From NCBI GenBank assembly GCA_964446945.1, contig CAYUQO010000007.1:1-64000 (forward strand): a stretch of 64,000 bases of DNA, given 5' to 3'. Below, piece by piece: positions 25,273 to 34,827 of this stretch (position 1 is its first letter; each line of letters starts with the position of its first letter). The position numbers were made by a program, and so were the translations under genes. The DNA is from CAIYRG01 sp964446945 (lineage in GTDB: Bacteria; Pseudomonadota; Alphaproteobacteria; Micropepsales; Micropepsaceae). Under the pieces are notes generated by a model. That model did not search any database. It was not told the DNA's origin and saw only the letters and a list, made by a program, of their open reading frames with translations.

Positions 25273-26885
25273 TGGCGGCAGCAACTGCCGCAAATACCGG
25301 CTGGACTCCGGAACGTTCGGTCGCCGGCGGACGAAATCCGTGGACCATCGTCGCGGTGATCTCGATTGCCACCTTCATGGTGGTGCTGGATACGTCGGTC
25401 GCCAATGTGTCGCTGCCGCACATCGCAGGATCGCTTTCCGCGACCATCGATGAATCAAGTTGGGTGATCACCAGCTTCCTGGTCGCCAATGCGATCATCA
25501 TCCCGATCAGCGGCTGGCTCGCCGATGTGATCGGGCGCAAGCGCTATTACATGATGTCGGTGGCGCTGTTTACCTTTGCGTCCTTCCTGTGCGGAATTTC
25601 CCCGAGTCTGAATTTCCTGATCCTTGCGCGGACACTCCAGGGAATAGGCGGCGGCGGCCTCGCGCCGGTTGAACAATCCATGCTCGCCGACACCTTCCCG
25701 CCGGAAAAGCGCGGGCTGGCGATGTCGGCCTATGGCGTCGTGGTGATCGTGGCGCCGATCGCCGGACCGACCATCGGTGGCTACATCACCGATACGCTGA
25801 CCTGGAACTGGATTTTCTTCATTAATATCCCGTTCGGAATTGCGTCACTGCTTCTGGTCCAGACCTATGTGGCCGAGCCGGAGGCGATCAGGCGCCACAC
25901 CCGCGAATTGCGCGCCGGCGGCATCCGCTTCGACTATGTCGGATTTGCACTGATCGCACTGGCTCTCGGCTGCATGGAAGTCATGCTGGACCGTGGCGAA
26001 CGCGAGGACTGGTTTGCCAGCCCGATGATCACCAGTTTCGCAGTGATATCCGGGCTGTCTTTTGCGGCGTTCATTCCGTGGGAGTGGACGCGCGAAAATC
26101 CGGTGGTTGCGATCCGTCTGCTGACCCAGCGCAATTTCGCGATCACCTGCACATTCATGCTGCTGGTCGGAATGGTGATCTTCGGAACGACATTGTTCAT
26201 TCCGCAATTCCTGCAGACCGTGCTGGGATACACCTCAACCACTGCCGGTGAGGCGCTGTCGCTCGGTGGCATTGCCACGATTATCACCATGCCGCTGGCC
26301 GGGATTCTGACCGGGCGGATGGATGCGCGATGGCTGGTCGGCGCGGCGTTCCTGATTCAGGCGCTGGCGCTGTGGAACATGACCGGCCTGAACACGGAGA
26401 TTTCCTTCAACGATGCCGCCATGGCCCGCATGTGGCAGTCGGTCGGCATTCCGTTTCTGTTTATTCCAATCTCGACCGTCGCCTATGTCGGCCTGAAACC
26501 GCAATACTACAATCAGGCTTCTGCCCTGATGAATGTCACGCGCAATATCGGCGGCGATATCGGCATCGGAATCGTGCAGAGCATGATTTCCGAACGCAGC
26601 CAGTTCCATCAGGCGCGCTATGTCGAGAACCTCAATCCGCTCAACCCGAATTACAATCACGCGGTGAACGCGATCAGCCAGGCGTTGCAGGCGCAGGGAT
26701 TGCCGCAGGGCGAGGCCGGACCGATGGCGACCGCCCGGATCTATCATCAGCTGCAGCAGCAGGCGCTGATGCTATCCTATCTCGATATATTCCACGTCAT
26801 GATGATCGTCCTGTTCCTTGCACTGCCGCTGGTATTCTTCATGCGCGCACCCAAGCGCGGCAATGTCCATGTGGATGTCGGATGA
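25272..26885 (+). CDS. EmrB-like DHA2-family MFS efflux permease
   Basis: Fourteen-helix drug:proton antiporter of 537 residues. Motifs: VVLDTSVANVSLPHIAG (TM1), GWLADVIGRKRYY (motif A), LQGIGGGGLAPVEQSML (motif B region) and PIAGPTIGGYI (motif C). The likely start is the GTG at 25272 overlapping the last base of the emrA-like stop. Its own stop overlaps the NodT start by four bases. Inner-membrane pump of the tripartite system. Confidence 0.92.
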   Translation: MAAATAANTGWTPERSVAGGRNPWTIVAVISIATFMVVLDTSVANVSLPHIAGSLSATIDESSWVITSFLVANAIIIPISGWLADVIGRKRYYMMSVALFTFASFLCGISPSLNFLILARTLQGIGGGGLAPVEQSMLADTFPPEKRGLAMSAYGVVVIVAPIAGPTIGGYITDTLTWNWIFFINIPFGIASLLLVQTYVAEPEAIRRHTRELRAGGIRFDYVGFALIALALGCMEVMLDRGEREDWFASPMITSFAVISGLSFAAFIPWEWTRENPVVAIRLLTQRNFAITCTFMLLVGMVIFGTTLFIPQFLQTVLGYTSTTAGEALSLGGIATIITMPLAGILTGRMDARWLVGAAFLIQALALWNMTGLNTEISFNDAAMARMWQSVGIPFLFIPISTVAYVGLKPQYYNQASALMNVTRNIGGDIGIGIVQSMISERSQFHQARYVENLNPLNPNYNHAVNAISQALQAQGLPQGEAGPMATARIYHQLQQQALMLSYLDIFHVMMIVLFLALPLVFFMRAPKRGNVHVDVG

Positions 26886-28468
26886 AGATCGGGCATATAT
26901 CCGTTGCATGTCTGGCCCTCGGGCTTGCCTCCTGCGTTGTCGGTCCGGATTATCAGCAGCCCAAAATCGACGTGCCGGCAAATTTTGCCGGCGCGAAAGA
27001 TGCAGGTGTGGCGGCCACTGATCCTGGCGCCGATCTCTCGGTCTGGTGGCATCAATTTGGTGATCCGGTGCTGGATCGCCTGGTCACGCAGGCGCTCGCG
27101 CAGAATCTGGATGTGCTGACGGCCGCGTCCAAAATCGAGCAGGCGCGTGAGCAGGAGCTCATCAATGGCGCGGCGGGACTACCGAGTGTCAGCGCCATGG
27201 GGTCTGCGGTCCGCATTCACTCCAATTCCAATCCCTTCGCGCAATTGTTCGGCGGTGGCGGTGCACCGGCCGGATCAAGTTCTTCATCGGGCAGTTCCGG
27301 TTCTGGCGCGGCCGGCGGTTCGACTGGTTCGGGGTCAGGTTCGGGAGCCGGCGCGGTTTCGGCCACACCCGCTCCGGCGTCGGGGGGCTCGAACATAAAA
27401 CTGTATTCGCTCGGTTTCGACGCCACTTGGGAGATCGATTTTTTCGGCGGCGTCGCGCGCAATGTGGAATCGGCGGAAGCAAAAACCGAGGCGGCGACCT
27501 GGACATTGCGCGACACGGAAGTCACGCTCACCGCCGAAGTTGCCCGCGATTACATCGCCCTGCGCGAGGCACAGGGGCGCATCGCCATCACCAATGCGGA
27601 ATTGGCCGGGCAGCGCGAAACGCTGGCGGTATCATCCGCCAAAGCGATGACCGGTTTCGTCAGCTATCTCGACGTCAATCAACAGACTGCACAGGAAGCG
27701 GAAACGGCGGCCCAGATTCCGCCGCTTGAGGCGGATATCCGGGTCAATATCGATGCGCTCGGCGTTCTACTCGGCATGGCGCCGGAGGATGTTGCGGCCG
27801 AGATCACCGGAGGCGGCGCGGCGCCGCCAATTCCCGCTGCGCTGCCGGTGGGATTGCCGGGGGATCTGCTCCGCCGCAGGCCGGACATCCGCGAAGCGGA
27901 ACGCAATCTCGCCTCGGCGACCGCGCTGGTCGGCAATGCAATGGCGCAGCTTTATCCCAAAATCGACCTGATCGGGCTTGCATCCTTTACCAGCAATTCG
28001 CTGACCAATCTGGTCGAGAGCAAGAACTTCACCGATGGCGCGATTGCGTTGATCAATTGGCCGATTTTTACGGCCGGGCGTCTGCAGGCCAATGTCCGCC
28101 AGAATGAGGACATGGAGAATCAGGCGTATTTTTCCTACAAGGCGTCCATTCTCAAAGCGTTGCGGGATACCGAAGATTCGCTGGCGCGCTACACCGCTGA
28201 TCGCCGGCGCCTGACCGACCTTAACCGGCAGGTTGCCGCCGCGAACGGAGCAGTGACCATCGCGCGGCAGCAATACAATGCCGGGCTGACGGATTTCGCC
28301 AATGTGCTCAACACGCAAGGGACGCTGTTGCAGGCCGAGGGTGAGGTGCTGCAGACGCAAACCGCGGTGGCGACCGATCTGGTGTCGCTCTACAAGGCGC
28401 TTGGCGGCGGATGGACTGAAGCGATTCCGGCGGCGACCGGACCTGCCACAGCGCAGAATCCCTCGTAA
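26882..28468 (+). CDS. NodT-family outer-membrane factor lipoprotein
   Basis: 528-residue TolC-like channel. Lipobox LASC with C18 as lipidation site, then VGPDYQQPK, and two outer efflux protein repeats with GLPGDLLRRRPDIREAERNL and the C-terminal DTEDSLARY and QQYNAGLTDFANVLNTQ blocks. Unusual is a Gly/Ser-rich insert (residues about 125-170, including runs of SSSSSGSSGSG), probably a disordered surface loop. ATGA overlap with the emrB-like gene; third gene of the pump operon. Confidence 0.92.
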   Translation: MKIGHISVACLALGLASCVVGPDYQQPKIDVPANFAGAKDAGVAATDPGADLSVWWHQFGDPVLDRLVTQALAQNLDVLTAASKIEQAREQELINGAAGLPSVSAMGSAVRIHSNSNPFAQLFGGGGAPAGSSSSSGSSGSGAAGGSTGSGSGSGAGAVSATPAPASGGSNIKLYSLGFDATWEIDFFGGVARNVESAEAKTEAATWTLRDTEVTLTAEVARDYIALREAQGRIAITNAELAGQRETLAVSSAKAMTGFVSYLDVNQQTAQEAETAAQIPPLEADIRVNIDALGVLLGMAPEDVAAEITGGGAAPPIPAALPVGLPGDLLRRRPDIREAERNLASATALVGNAMAQLYPKIDLIGLASFTSNSLTNLVESKNFTDGAIALINWPIFTAGRLQANVRQNEDMENQAYFSYKASILKALRDTEDSLARYTADRRRLTDLNRQVAAANGAVTIARQQYNAGLTDFANVLNTQGTLLQAEGEVLQTQTAVATDLVSLYKALGGGWTEAIPAATGPATAQNPS

Positions 28469-28568
28469 GCCAAAACCTAAACTTTCACGCGGAGACGCGG
28501 AGTCACAGGGAGATCCAGGTGACGCGCTCTGCAGCGGTACGAAGTTGCCGCTACACTCTGGACATCTC

Positions 28569-28640
28569 CGCGCCCCGACCGAGTGCGGCAAAGCCGCACT
28601 CGGCGGAATCAAAAAAAGGCGCGCAAAGCGCGCGGGCGTG
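28569..28640 (+). repeat. Palindromic intergenic element (copy 2, plus orientation)
   Basis: CGCGCCCCGACC, then the stem CCGAGTGCGGC-aaa-GCCGCACTCGG, GGCGGAATCAA and a GCGC-rich stem. Same order as the reverse complement of 10301-10370, with one extra compensated base pair in the stem. It lies between the NodT-like gene and the PAP2 gene. Confidence 0.75.
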
Positions 28641-28675
28641 AAATAAGTTGGTTTTTTCTGGACTTCGCTGCACGT

Positions 28676-29323
28676 ATGCCCGTGCCGATCTCAAATGCAA
28701 ACCGTCGATTTCCGGTGTGGGCGTTTGCCGGCCTGGTGGTGTTGTTCGTTGCCATTGCGGCAGCCATATCGCTGAATGTCACGGTGCCATTTGATCGTGC
28801 GATTCTGTTGGCGCTGCGCGATCCCGCGAACATCTCACGCCCGATTGGCCCGCAATGGCTGTTTGAAACCGTGCGCGATTTCACATCGTTGGGCAGCATC
28901 GCCGTCCTTGTGCTGTTCACTGTGGTCATGGCCGGATATTGGCTGTTGACGGGGCGCCGCCGTGCGGCCGCGCTGCTCGCCGCAGCTTTGATCGGCGCGC
29001 TGGTGACGAATGATCTGCTGAAGCTCGGTTTCGACCGGGCGCGTCCCGATGCCATCCTGCAATCGGCGCGCGTTTTCAGTTCCGGATTCCCCAGTGGGCA
29101 TGCCGCTCTCTCGTCGGCAGTTTATCTTTCGGCAGCACTGCTCGCCGGATCAGGGGCGACATGGGGTGCTCGCCGCTTCCTGCTATGTCTTGCCGGTTTG
29201 ATTGTCCTCCTGGTTGGCTTCAGCCGTCTCTATCTCGGTGTGCATTATCCGAGTGATGTACTCGCGGGCTGGTGCGTGGGTGGCGCGTGGGTTCTGGCGC
29301 TCTCGCACGCGATGGCCGAATGA
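28676..29323 (+). CDS. Membrane PAP2-family phosphatase
   Basis: 215 residues with five or six transmembrane segments and a complete PAP2 active site: K-x6-RP (KLGFDRARP), PSGH (FPSGHAALS) and SR-x5-H-x3-D (SRLYLGVHYPSD). It should hydrolyse a lipid phosphate or undecaprenyl pyrophosphate at the periplasmic face of the inner membrane. Start ATG at 28676. The stop overlaps the lipid kinase start (ATGA), so it is coupled to an enzyme with the opposite activity. Confidence 0.9.
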   Translation: MPVPISNANRRFPVWAFAGLVVLFVAIAAAISLNVTVPFDRAILLALRDPANISRPIGPQWLFETVRDFTSLGSIAVLVLFTVVMAGYWLLTGRRRAAALLAAALIGALVTNDLLKLGFDRARPDAILQSARVFSSGFPSGHAALSSAVYLSAALLAGSGATWGARRFLLCLAGLIVLLVGFSRLYLGVHYPSDVLAGWCVGGAWVLALSHAMAE

Positions 29324-30249
29324 CTCCGAAGAAGCCGCGCCGCGTATTGGTGATCCTGAATGCTGCGGCATCGGGATTCTTTTGCCGCCCGGTGCGCGAC
29401 ATTTGCCAGGTCATCACCTCCGAATTTGCAGCCCACGGAATTACCTCGGAAGTCGTCCTCGCATTTGGCGGCTCGCTTGACCGGCGGGCGAGAGATGCCG
29501 CGGCGGCGGCAGACGTCGATGCGGTAATCGCCGGCGGTGGCGACGGCACAGCGGGCTCGGTGGCTGCAGGCCTTGTGCAAACGGACATGCCGTTCGGCAT
29601 ATTGCCGCTGGGGCGGTTGAACCACTTTGCGCGCGATCTAGGAGTTCCCGCGACTCTCGAACAGGCGATTGAAATCATCGCGCGCGGCCGTGTTGCGACG
29701 ATCGACGTTGGCGAAGTCAATGGCCGTGTGTTCATCAACAACTCGTCGCTGGGGGCTTATCCGTTTCTTTTGCTGGACCAGGAGAAACTGTGGCGCCGGC
29801 GGGGATGGCTGCGCCCTGCGGCGATGCTCCTGGCCGGCTATAAATTGCTGCGCGAATATCCGCTGCGGCGGTTTTCCGTTCGCGCGGGAAGCCAGGCGGA
29901 AATCTGGCGCACGCCGTGTCTGTTCGTCGGGAATAACCGGTACGATCTGGAGCCATTTGCGCTCGGCCACCGCGATCAACTGAATGGCGGCGAACTTTGG
30001 GTCTATATCGCGCGCCAGCAGACGCGGCTTTCGCTGCTCTGGTTCAGTTTACGGTTCCTGACGGGTCTCAGCGATCCGGCGAGGGATTTGCGCGTGTTCC
30101 ATGCACCGTCGCTCGAGATCGGCGTGAGATCGCAGAAAGTGACGCTCGCCATGGACGGCGAACTTGTGCAGCTACCCACTCCCCTGCACTACCGGATCAG
30201 ACCTGCGGCTCTGCGCGTATATGCTCCGGCCCCGGAAAATGGAAAATAA
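29320..30249 (+). CDS. Diacylglycerol/lipid kinase family protein
   Basis: 309 residues with the DagK catalytic fold: VILNAAASG near residue 12, GGGDGTAGSVAAGL (ATP-binding) near residue 70, PLGRLNHFARDLG, and VFINNSSLGAYP. The normal GT(A/G)NDFAR loop reads GRLNHFAR here, a known variant in this family. It phosphorylates a lipid, substrate unknown. Between PAP2 and a metallophosphoesterase, with overlaps on both sides (ATGA and TAATG). Confidence 0.88.
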   Translation: MTPKKPRRVLVILNAAASGFFCRPVRDICQVITSEFAAHGITSEVVLAFGGSLDRRARDAAAAADVDAVIAGGGDGTAGSVAAGLVQTDMPFGILPLGRLNHFARDLGVPATLEQAIEIIARGRVATIDVGEVNGRVFINNSSLGAYPFLLLDQEKLWRRRGWLRPAAMLLAGYKLLREYPLRRFSVRAGSQAEIWRTPCLFVGNNRYDLEPFALGHRDQLNGGELWVYIARQQTRLSLLWFSLRFLTGLSDPARDLRVFHAPSLEIGVRSQKVTLAMDGELVQLPTPLHYRIRPAALRVYAPAPENGK

Positions 30250-31067
30250 TGCGGCTGGTCGCTCACATCTCTGACCTGCATTTCGGCCGCCATGACGCCG
30301 CTATTGTGGACGCGCTGATCGCGCAATTTGGCGAGATGCGGCCCGATCTTGTCGTGCTGAGCGGCGACCTGACGCAACGTGCCCGCAGTGCGGAATTTGC
30401 CCAGGCAAAGCATTTTATCGATCGCATCAAGGCGCCGGTGGTGATTGTTCCGGGCAATCACGACATTCCGCTCTACAATGTGATGCACCGGTTTTTCAGT
30501 CCTCTTGAAAAGTATCGGCTTCACCTGCGGGAAGCATCGAGCGGCGAGTGGTATGTCGACGATGAACTTGCGGTCCTGGGGCTGAACACGGCGCGCAGTC
30601 TGACTTTCAAATCCGGGCGCCTGTCGATCGAGCAGATGGGCGCGATCCGCCGCTGCTTCGAGCATATCCCGAAGGCCGCGTGGAAAATCATCGTCACGCA
30701 TCACCCGATTGCCAGCGCCCATGGCGAGCCGCGGATTGAACTCGCCGGACGCTCCATGCTGGCGCTGCGGGCGATCGCCGATGCCGGCGTTCACCTGCTG
30801 CTTTCGGGCCACCATCACCGGCCGGCGAGTGGACATCCGTCAACCGATCTGGTGCTGAACGAGACGATGCTGGTCGTACATGCCGGAACAGCGGTATCCA
30901 CCCGCACGCGCGAAGGCGAAGGAAACAGCTACAATCTTGTCTGTCTCGACGGGCCGCACGCGAGTGTGGATGTCATGCGCTGGAACGGCAGACATGCTTT
31001 CGAAGCGGCACGGCGCTCGCGCTACCGGTTGAACAACCGCGGGCATCTCGAATCCGAGGCGGTCTGA
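30249..31067 (+). CDS. Metallophosphoesterase (CpdA-like)
   Basis: 272 residues, cytoplasmic, with the complete dimetal site: ISDLHFG, GDLTQRA, GNHD, VTHHP and GHHH. Unlike the protein at 72-824, the first motif is DLHFG, the branch often seen next to lipid kinases. Start ATG shares its first base with the kinase stop (TAATG). Possible roles are hydrolysis of a phospholipid head group or of a lipid phosphate; inference from context only. Confidence 0.88.
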   Translation: MRLVAHISDLHFGRHDAAIVDALIAQFGEMRPDLVVLSGDLTQRARSAEFAQAKHFIDRIKAPVVIVPGNHDIPLYNVMHRFFSPLEKYRLHLREASSGEWYVDDELAVLGLNTARSLTFKSGRLSIEQMGAIRRCFEHIPKAAWKIIVTHHPIASAHGEPRIELAGRSMLALRAIADAGVHLLLSGHHHRPASGHPSTDLVLNETMLVVHAGTAVSTRTREGEGNSYNLVCLDGPHASVDVMRWNGRHAFEAARRSRYRLNNRGHLESEAV

Positions 31068-31071
31068 CGCG

Positions 31072-31521
31072 ATGGAAATATTTGTCGATGGCGATGCCTG
31101 CCCGGTCAAGGATGAAGTCGAACGTGTGGCCGCGCGCCATGAACTTGAAGTCCATATCGTCAGCAATGGCGGACTGCGGCCCAGCCGCAATCCCCGGTTT
31201 CACCACGTGATTGTGGCCGAGGGTCCCGATGCGGCGGATGACTGGATTGCGGGGCATATCGGCAGCAGCGACATTGCGATTACGTCCGACCTGCCCCTTG
31301 CCGCCCGCTGTCTTGCCAAAGGCGCCGTCGTGCTCAATCCCAAGGGCGAAACTGTCAGTGAGGACCGGATCGGGATGGCTCTGGCGATGCGCGATTTGAG
31401 CCGTCACTTGCGCGAAGTCAGTGGACGCGAAACCCATCATGCGGAATTTGGCAAAAAAGACCGCTCGCGTTTCCTCGACGCGCTGGAAAACGCCATTCAA
31501 AAGCTTCGGAGAAAATCATGA
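31072..31521 (+). CDS. YaiI/YqxD (DUF188) family protein
   Basis: 149 residues, with the signature DGDACPVKDE at the N-terminus, VSNGG, DDWIA and ITSDLPLAARCL. A PIN-like fold is thought likely; biochemical function unknown. Four bases behind the metallophosphoesterase gene and overlapping the GST start by four bases, so part of the same operon. Confidence 0.92.
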   Translation: MEIFVDGDACPVKDEVERVAARHELEVHIVSNGGLRPSRNPRFHHVIVAEGPDAADDWIAGHIGSSDIAITSDLPLAARCLAKGAVVLNPKGETVSEDRIGMALAMRDLSRHLREVSGRETHHAEFGKKDRSRFLDALENAIQKLRRKS

Positions 31522-32150
31522 ATCAGAACATCACGCTGTATACCTGGACGACGCCGAATGGCGTCAAACCGATCATCATGCTGGAGGAATGCGGGCTCGA
31601 TTATCAGATCGAATGGATCGACATCACCAAAGGCGATCAGAAAAAGCCGGAATTCCTCGCCGTTTCGCCCAACAACAAGATTCCTGCCATCACCGATCCC
31701 GACGGGCCTGACGGAAAGCCGGTGTCGATCTTTGAATCGGGGGCAATCCTGCAATATCTCGGGCGGAAGACCGGCAAGTTTTATCCGCGAGACGAACGGC
31801 GGCGCATCGAAGTGGAGCAATGGCTGTTCTGGCAAATCGGCGGCCTCGGCCCGATGGGCGGACAGGCGCATCACTATCTGCGATTTGCGAAAGAAAAGAT
31901 TCCGTATGCGATCGATCGCTTTCGCGACGAAATGCACCGGCTTTACACCGTCATGGATCACCGGCTGAAAGATCGCGAATATCTGGCCTGCGAATATTCC
32001 ATTGCCGACATTGCCTGCTTCGGCTGGGCCAGCCGATGGGACTGGCAGGGCCAGAAGATCGAGGACTTTCCCAATGTCAAAGGATGGCTGGATCGCGTCG
32101 GCGCCCGGCCCGCGGTGCAGCGTGGAATGAACAGGAAGAAGCCGGAGTAG
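31518..32150 (+). CDS. Glutathione S-transferase, YghU/YfcG-like
   Basis: 210 residues. Thioredoxin-like N-domain with YTWTTPNGVKPIIMLEE (Thr/Asn motif of Nu-class GSTs), cis-Pro region NNKIPAI and ESGAILQYL, then an all-helical C-domain with YSIADIACFGW. Nu-class members reduce disulfides or peroxides using two glutathiones. Last gene of the operon starting at 28676. Confidence 0.9.
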   Translation: MNQNITLYTWTTPNGVKPIIMLEECGLDYQIEWIDITKGDQKKPEFLAVSPNNKIPAITDPDGPDGKPVSIFESGAILQYLGRKTGKFYPRDERRRIEVEQWLFWQIGGLGPMGGQAHHYLRFAKEKIPYAIDRFRDEMHRLYTVMDHRLKDREYLACEYSIADIACFGWASRWDWQGQKIEDFPNVKGWLDRVGARPAVQRGMNRKKPE

Positions 32151-32176
32151 GACTCACCCCTCCAAAGGGATCTTTT

Positions 32177-32239
32177 CGCGCCGCAGACGCGGCGCGGATG
32201 GGTCCCCTTCCCTTCGCGCGCGTTCGCGCGCTCAGCTGG
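32177..32239. terminator. Hairpins between convergent genes
   Basis: CGCGCCGC-agac-GCGGCGCG (32177-32196) and a CGCGCG ... CGCGCG stem near 32210-32238 lie between the stops of the GST gene and the esterase gene. They probably end transcription from both sides. No clear T tract on the plus strand. Confidence 0.4.
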
Positions 32240-32254
32240 GGATGACACTAGTGT

Positions 32255-33235
32255 TTAGTTGCGGGGTGGGAGTTTGGAGAAGAAATCCCAGATCGCCACA
32301 GGTGCGTCGAGGTCTTTGGTCTGCCGGCCGAGAACATCCGGATATTCATAATTCGGATTCGGCACGACATGCCCGCCTTTATCGACCTGATACATGACAA
32401 CCGGCGGTTTGCCCGGCATTTCCCATGAGATGCGCTCGACCGAGGTTGGATCGCGCGCATCATGGTGCGGCAGCATCATGGTGACCGGCTGACCGGTTTG
32501 GCCATCGATTTTCGCGAAATATTCCGCCGTCGCGCGCGTGGACGTGACGTTGCCGAGTTTTGTAAACGGGCCCAGTGTCACCATTCCGCCATTGAACGGA
32601 TTGATCGGATCGGCCGTGCCGTTGATCACCATGGCCGGAATAGCAATATCGCTTTTCGTGCAGGAAAGATTGTCCGAGGTCGGAATGGACGCCGATATCG
32701 CGGCAATGCCGGCAAATTCCTTCGGCCGCTCCAGTGCCAGGCGGAAAGCGAGTTGCCCACCATTGGAATGGCCGGCGGCAAAGACCCGCTTTGTGTCGAT
32801 GCCGTAAGCCTTTGCGGTTTGCGCGATGATCGCATCGATGAAACTCTCGTCATCGATATTCATCGCATGCGCCGGCTGCTGCGACGCCTTGCGGCAATCG
32901 TTCCAGGTGGTTTCGATTCCGTCGGGATAGACGACGAGGAATTTGTCCTTGTCCGCGAGAACATCGAAACCGTAGCCGGTCACCTCCCGCGTCGAGGCGC
33001 CGTCACCGCCTGAGCCGTGGAACATGAATAGCAGCGGCGCGCCGGGTTTTAATCCTTGCGGAATGTAAAGCACGTAGGACCGCCGCAGACCCTTGATCGT
33101 GCCGGACAGGCGCGTGACTTTACCCGTGAGTTGCGGTTGTGCGGCTAGTGCTCCGGTGCCGGCCATCCAATAAGTGCCCGCGATGACAATCACCGCGGCT
33201 ACACATGACCCTGCCCGCCATAGAGTTTTGCGCAT
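32255..33235 (-). CDS. Exported polyhydroxybutyrate-depolymerase-like esterase (LpqC type)
   Basis: 326 residues with a signal peptide (to about residue 32). Alpha/beta-hydrolase with nucleophile elbow GHSNGG, oxyanion strand FMFHGSGGDG, Asp in NGTADP and His in KGGHVVP. The family includes extracellular PHB depolymerases and feruloyl esterases; the real substrate is open. It stands alone, 53 bases after the TPP enzyme gene on the same strand, and may share its transcript. Confidence 0.85.
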   Translation of the reverse strand: MRKTLWRAGSCVAAVIVIAGTYWMAGTGALAAQPQLTGKVTRLSGTIKGLRRSYVLYIPQGLKPGAPLLFMFHGSGGDGASTREVTGYGFDVLADKDKFLVVYPDGIETTWNDCRKASQQPAHAMNIDDESFIDAIIAQTAKAYGIDTKRVFAAGHSNGGQLAFRLALERPKEFAGIAAISASIPTSDNLSCTKSDIAIPAMVINGTADPINPFNGGMVTLGPFTKLGNVTSTRATAEYFAKIDGQTGQPVTMMLPHHDARDPTSVERISWEMPGKPPVVMYQVDKGGHVVPNPNYEYPDVLGRQTKDLDAPVAIWDFFSKLPPRN

Positions 33236-33288
33236 GTCCTGCCCTCTTGTGCGGCAAGCATACAGGAAAACAGCGGTTCAGCGCAGCG

Positions 33289-34827
33289 TTACAAAACCAG
33301 CTCGATGAGGAACGGGCCACGACGTGAATTGGCGATACGGAAGAGATCGGCAAACCGCGACACAGTGTCGGCGCGTGCAGCCTCGACGCCTTGCGCATTG
33401 GCCATCTTCACCCAGTCAATCCCGGGGCGCTCGATCTCGAACAGATCGCTGGCCGAATTGCCCTGCGGCGCACCCGCGGCGCGCAATTCAATTTTGAGAA
33501 TTGCGTACTTGCGGTTGGACAGAATCAGGGTGGTGACGTCGAGCTTCTCGCGTGCCTGCGTCCACAGCGCCTGCACCGTGTACATCGCTGAGCCATCGCC
33601 CTCAAGCACGACAGCGCGGCGGCCCGGCGCGCCGATCGCTGCACCGGTCGACAGCGGTGGACCGCCGCCAATGGCGCCGCCGGGCACCTGAAGCCAATCA
33701 TGCGGCGCGGCATTTTTCGTAGCGCGGAAGAACGGACCGCGCAGTGAAATCGCCTCATCCACGATCATCGCATCCTCGGGCAGCAATGCGGAGACGACGC
33801 GGGCGGCGTTCTCGACCGTCAGCGCGCCGTCCTGCGGCATGGGTTCAGGCGTGGTGTCCGGAATCAGCGTGTCGCGGCAATTCAGCTCGGCCGCGAGACG
33901 CTCCAGAGCATCGGGAATGTCCTGATCGGGCCGCGCGAGCACATGCAGTTGTGCATCGTCGGGCGAGACAATCCCCGGCTTGCCGGGATACGCAAAAAAC
34001 GCGACCGGCAACCCTGATCCTGCGCCGACAATGTGTTTGGTGCCCTTCAGCACGGCGACGGCTTCATCGACCGGATAAGGCACCGCATCCAGCGGCGGCC
34101 GTCCGCGGCCGCGCGCGATCCGCGCGTTGAATGTCGGCGTCATCAGCCGCGCGCCGGTGGCAGCCGCGATCTTGTACGCGGTGGGAAGATGTTCAGGCAG
34201 CAGCGCCGCGCCGGTGACGAGGAGAACAGCCGCCTGTCCGGACCTGAGCGCGCGCACCGCGCCGGTGATCTGTTCGGGCGAGGATTTTGCCGGCGCCTGA
34301 ATCGGTAAAGCGCGTGCTTCTTCGCCGGGCTCTCCCCAGCTAACATCGGAGGGAAGGATCAGCGTCGCGCTGCCGCCGGGTGCACGGCACGCCTGCTGAA
34401 CCGCCTGGGCGGCCGCGGAGCCGACTTCGCGGGAATTCTTCGCCTTGTAGACAAATTGCGAAACCTGCTTTGCCCATTCCTCGATGTTGGAGGCCAATGG
34501 CGGATCGAGCGGAGCATGATAGGTGGCCTGATCGCCCACGATATTGACGATCGGCGTGCATGCGCGTTTGGCATTGTGGAGCAGCGACAGACCATTGGCC
34601 ATGCCGGGGCCGCAATGCATCAGCGTCGCCGCGGGTTTCCGCGCCATGCGGCCGTATCCATCCGCCGCGCCGGTGACCACGCCTTCGAACAGGGCCAACA
34701 CGCAGCGCATGCCGGGATTGCGGTCGAGCGCCGCCACAAAGTGGATTTCGCTGGTCCCGGGATTGGCAAAACAGGTGGCCACGCCGGCATTTATCAGTGT
34801 GCGGACGAGGCTTTCGGCGCCGTTCAT
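33289..34827 (-). CDS. ThDP-dependent enzyme, acetolactate synthase / benzoylformate decarboxylase-like
   Basis: 512 residues with the three-domain ThDP layout. The N-terminal domain holds the activating Glu (LFEGVVTGAADGYGR), the middle domain is Rossmann-like, and the C-terminal domain has the cofactor motif GDGSAMYTVQALW ... SNRKYA. Bacterial relatives are often named acetolactate synthase large subunit, but no regulatory subunit is adjacent and the closest pattern is the decarboxylase branch (MdlC-like). Start ATG at 34827 overlaps the stop of the acetyltransferase gene (ATGA). The substrate is a 2-oxo acid of unknown kind. Confidence 0.82.
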   Translation of the reverse strand: MNGAESLVRTLINAGVATCFANPGTSEIHFVAALDRNPGMRCVLALFEGVVTGAADGYGRMARKPAATLMHCGPGMANGLSLLHNAKRACTPIVNIVGDQATYHAPLDPPLASNIEEWAKQVSQFVYKAKNSREVGSAAAQAVQQACRAPGGSATLILPSDVSWGEPGEEARALPIQAPAKSSPEQITGAVRALRSGQAAVLLVTGAALLPEHLPTAYKIAAATGARLMTPTFNARIARGRGRPPLDAVPYPVDEAVAVLKGTKHIVGAGSGLPVAFFAYPGKPGIVSPDDAQLHVLARPDQDIPDALERLAAELNCRDTLIPDTTPEPMPQDGALTVENAARVVSALLPEDAMIVDEAISLRGPFFRATKNAAPHDWLQVPGGAIGGGPPLSTGAAIGAPGRRAVVLEGDGSAMYTVQALWTQAREKLDVTTLILSNRKYAILKIELRAAGAPQGNSASDLFEIERPGIDWVKMANAQGVEAARADTVSRFADLFRIANSRRGPFLIELVL

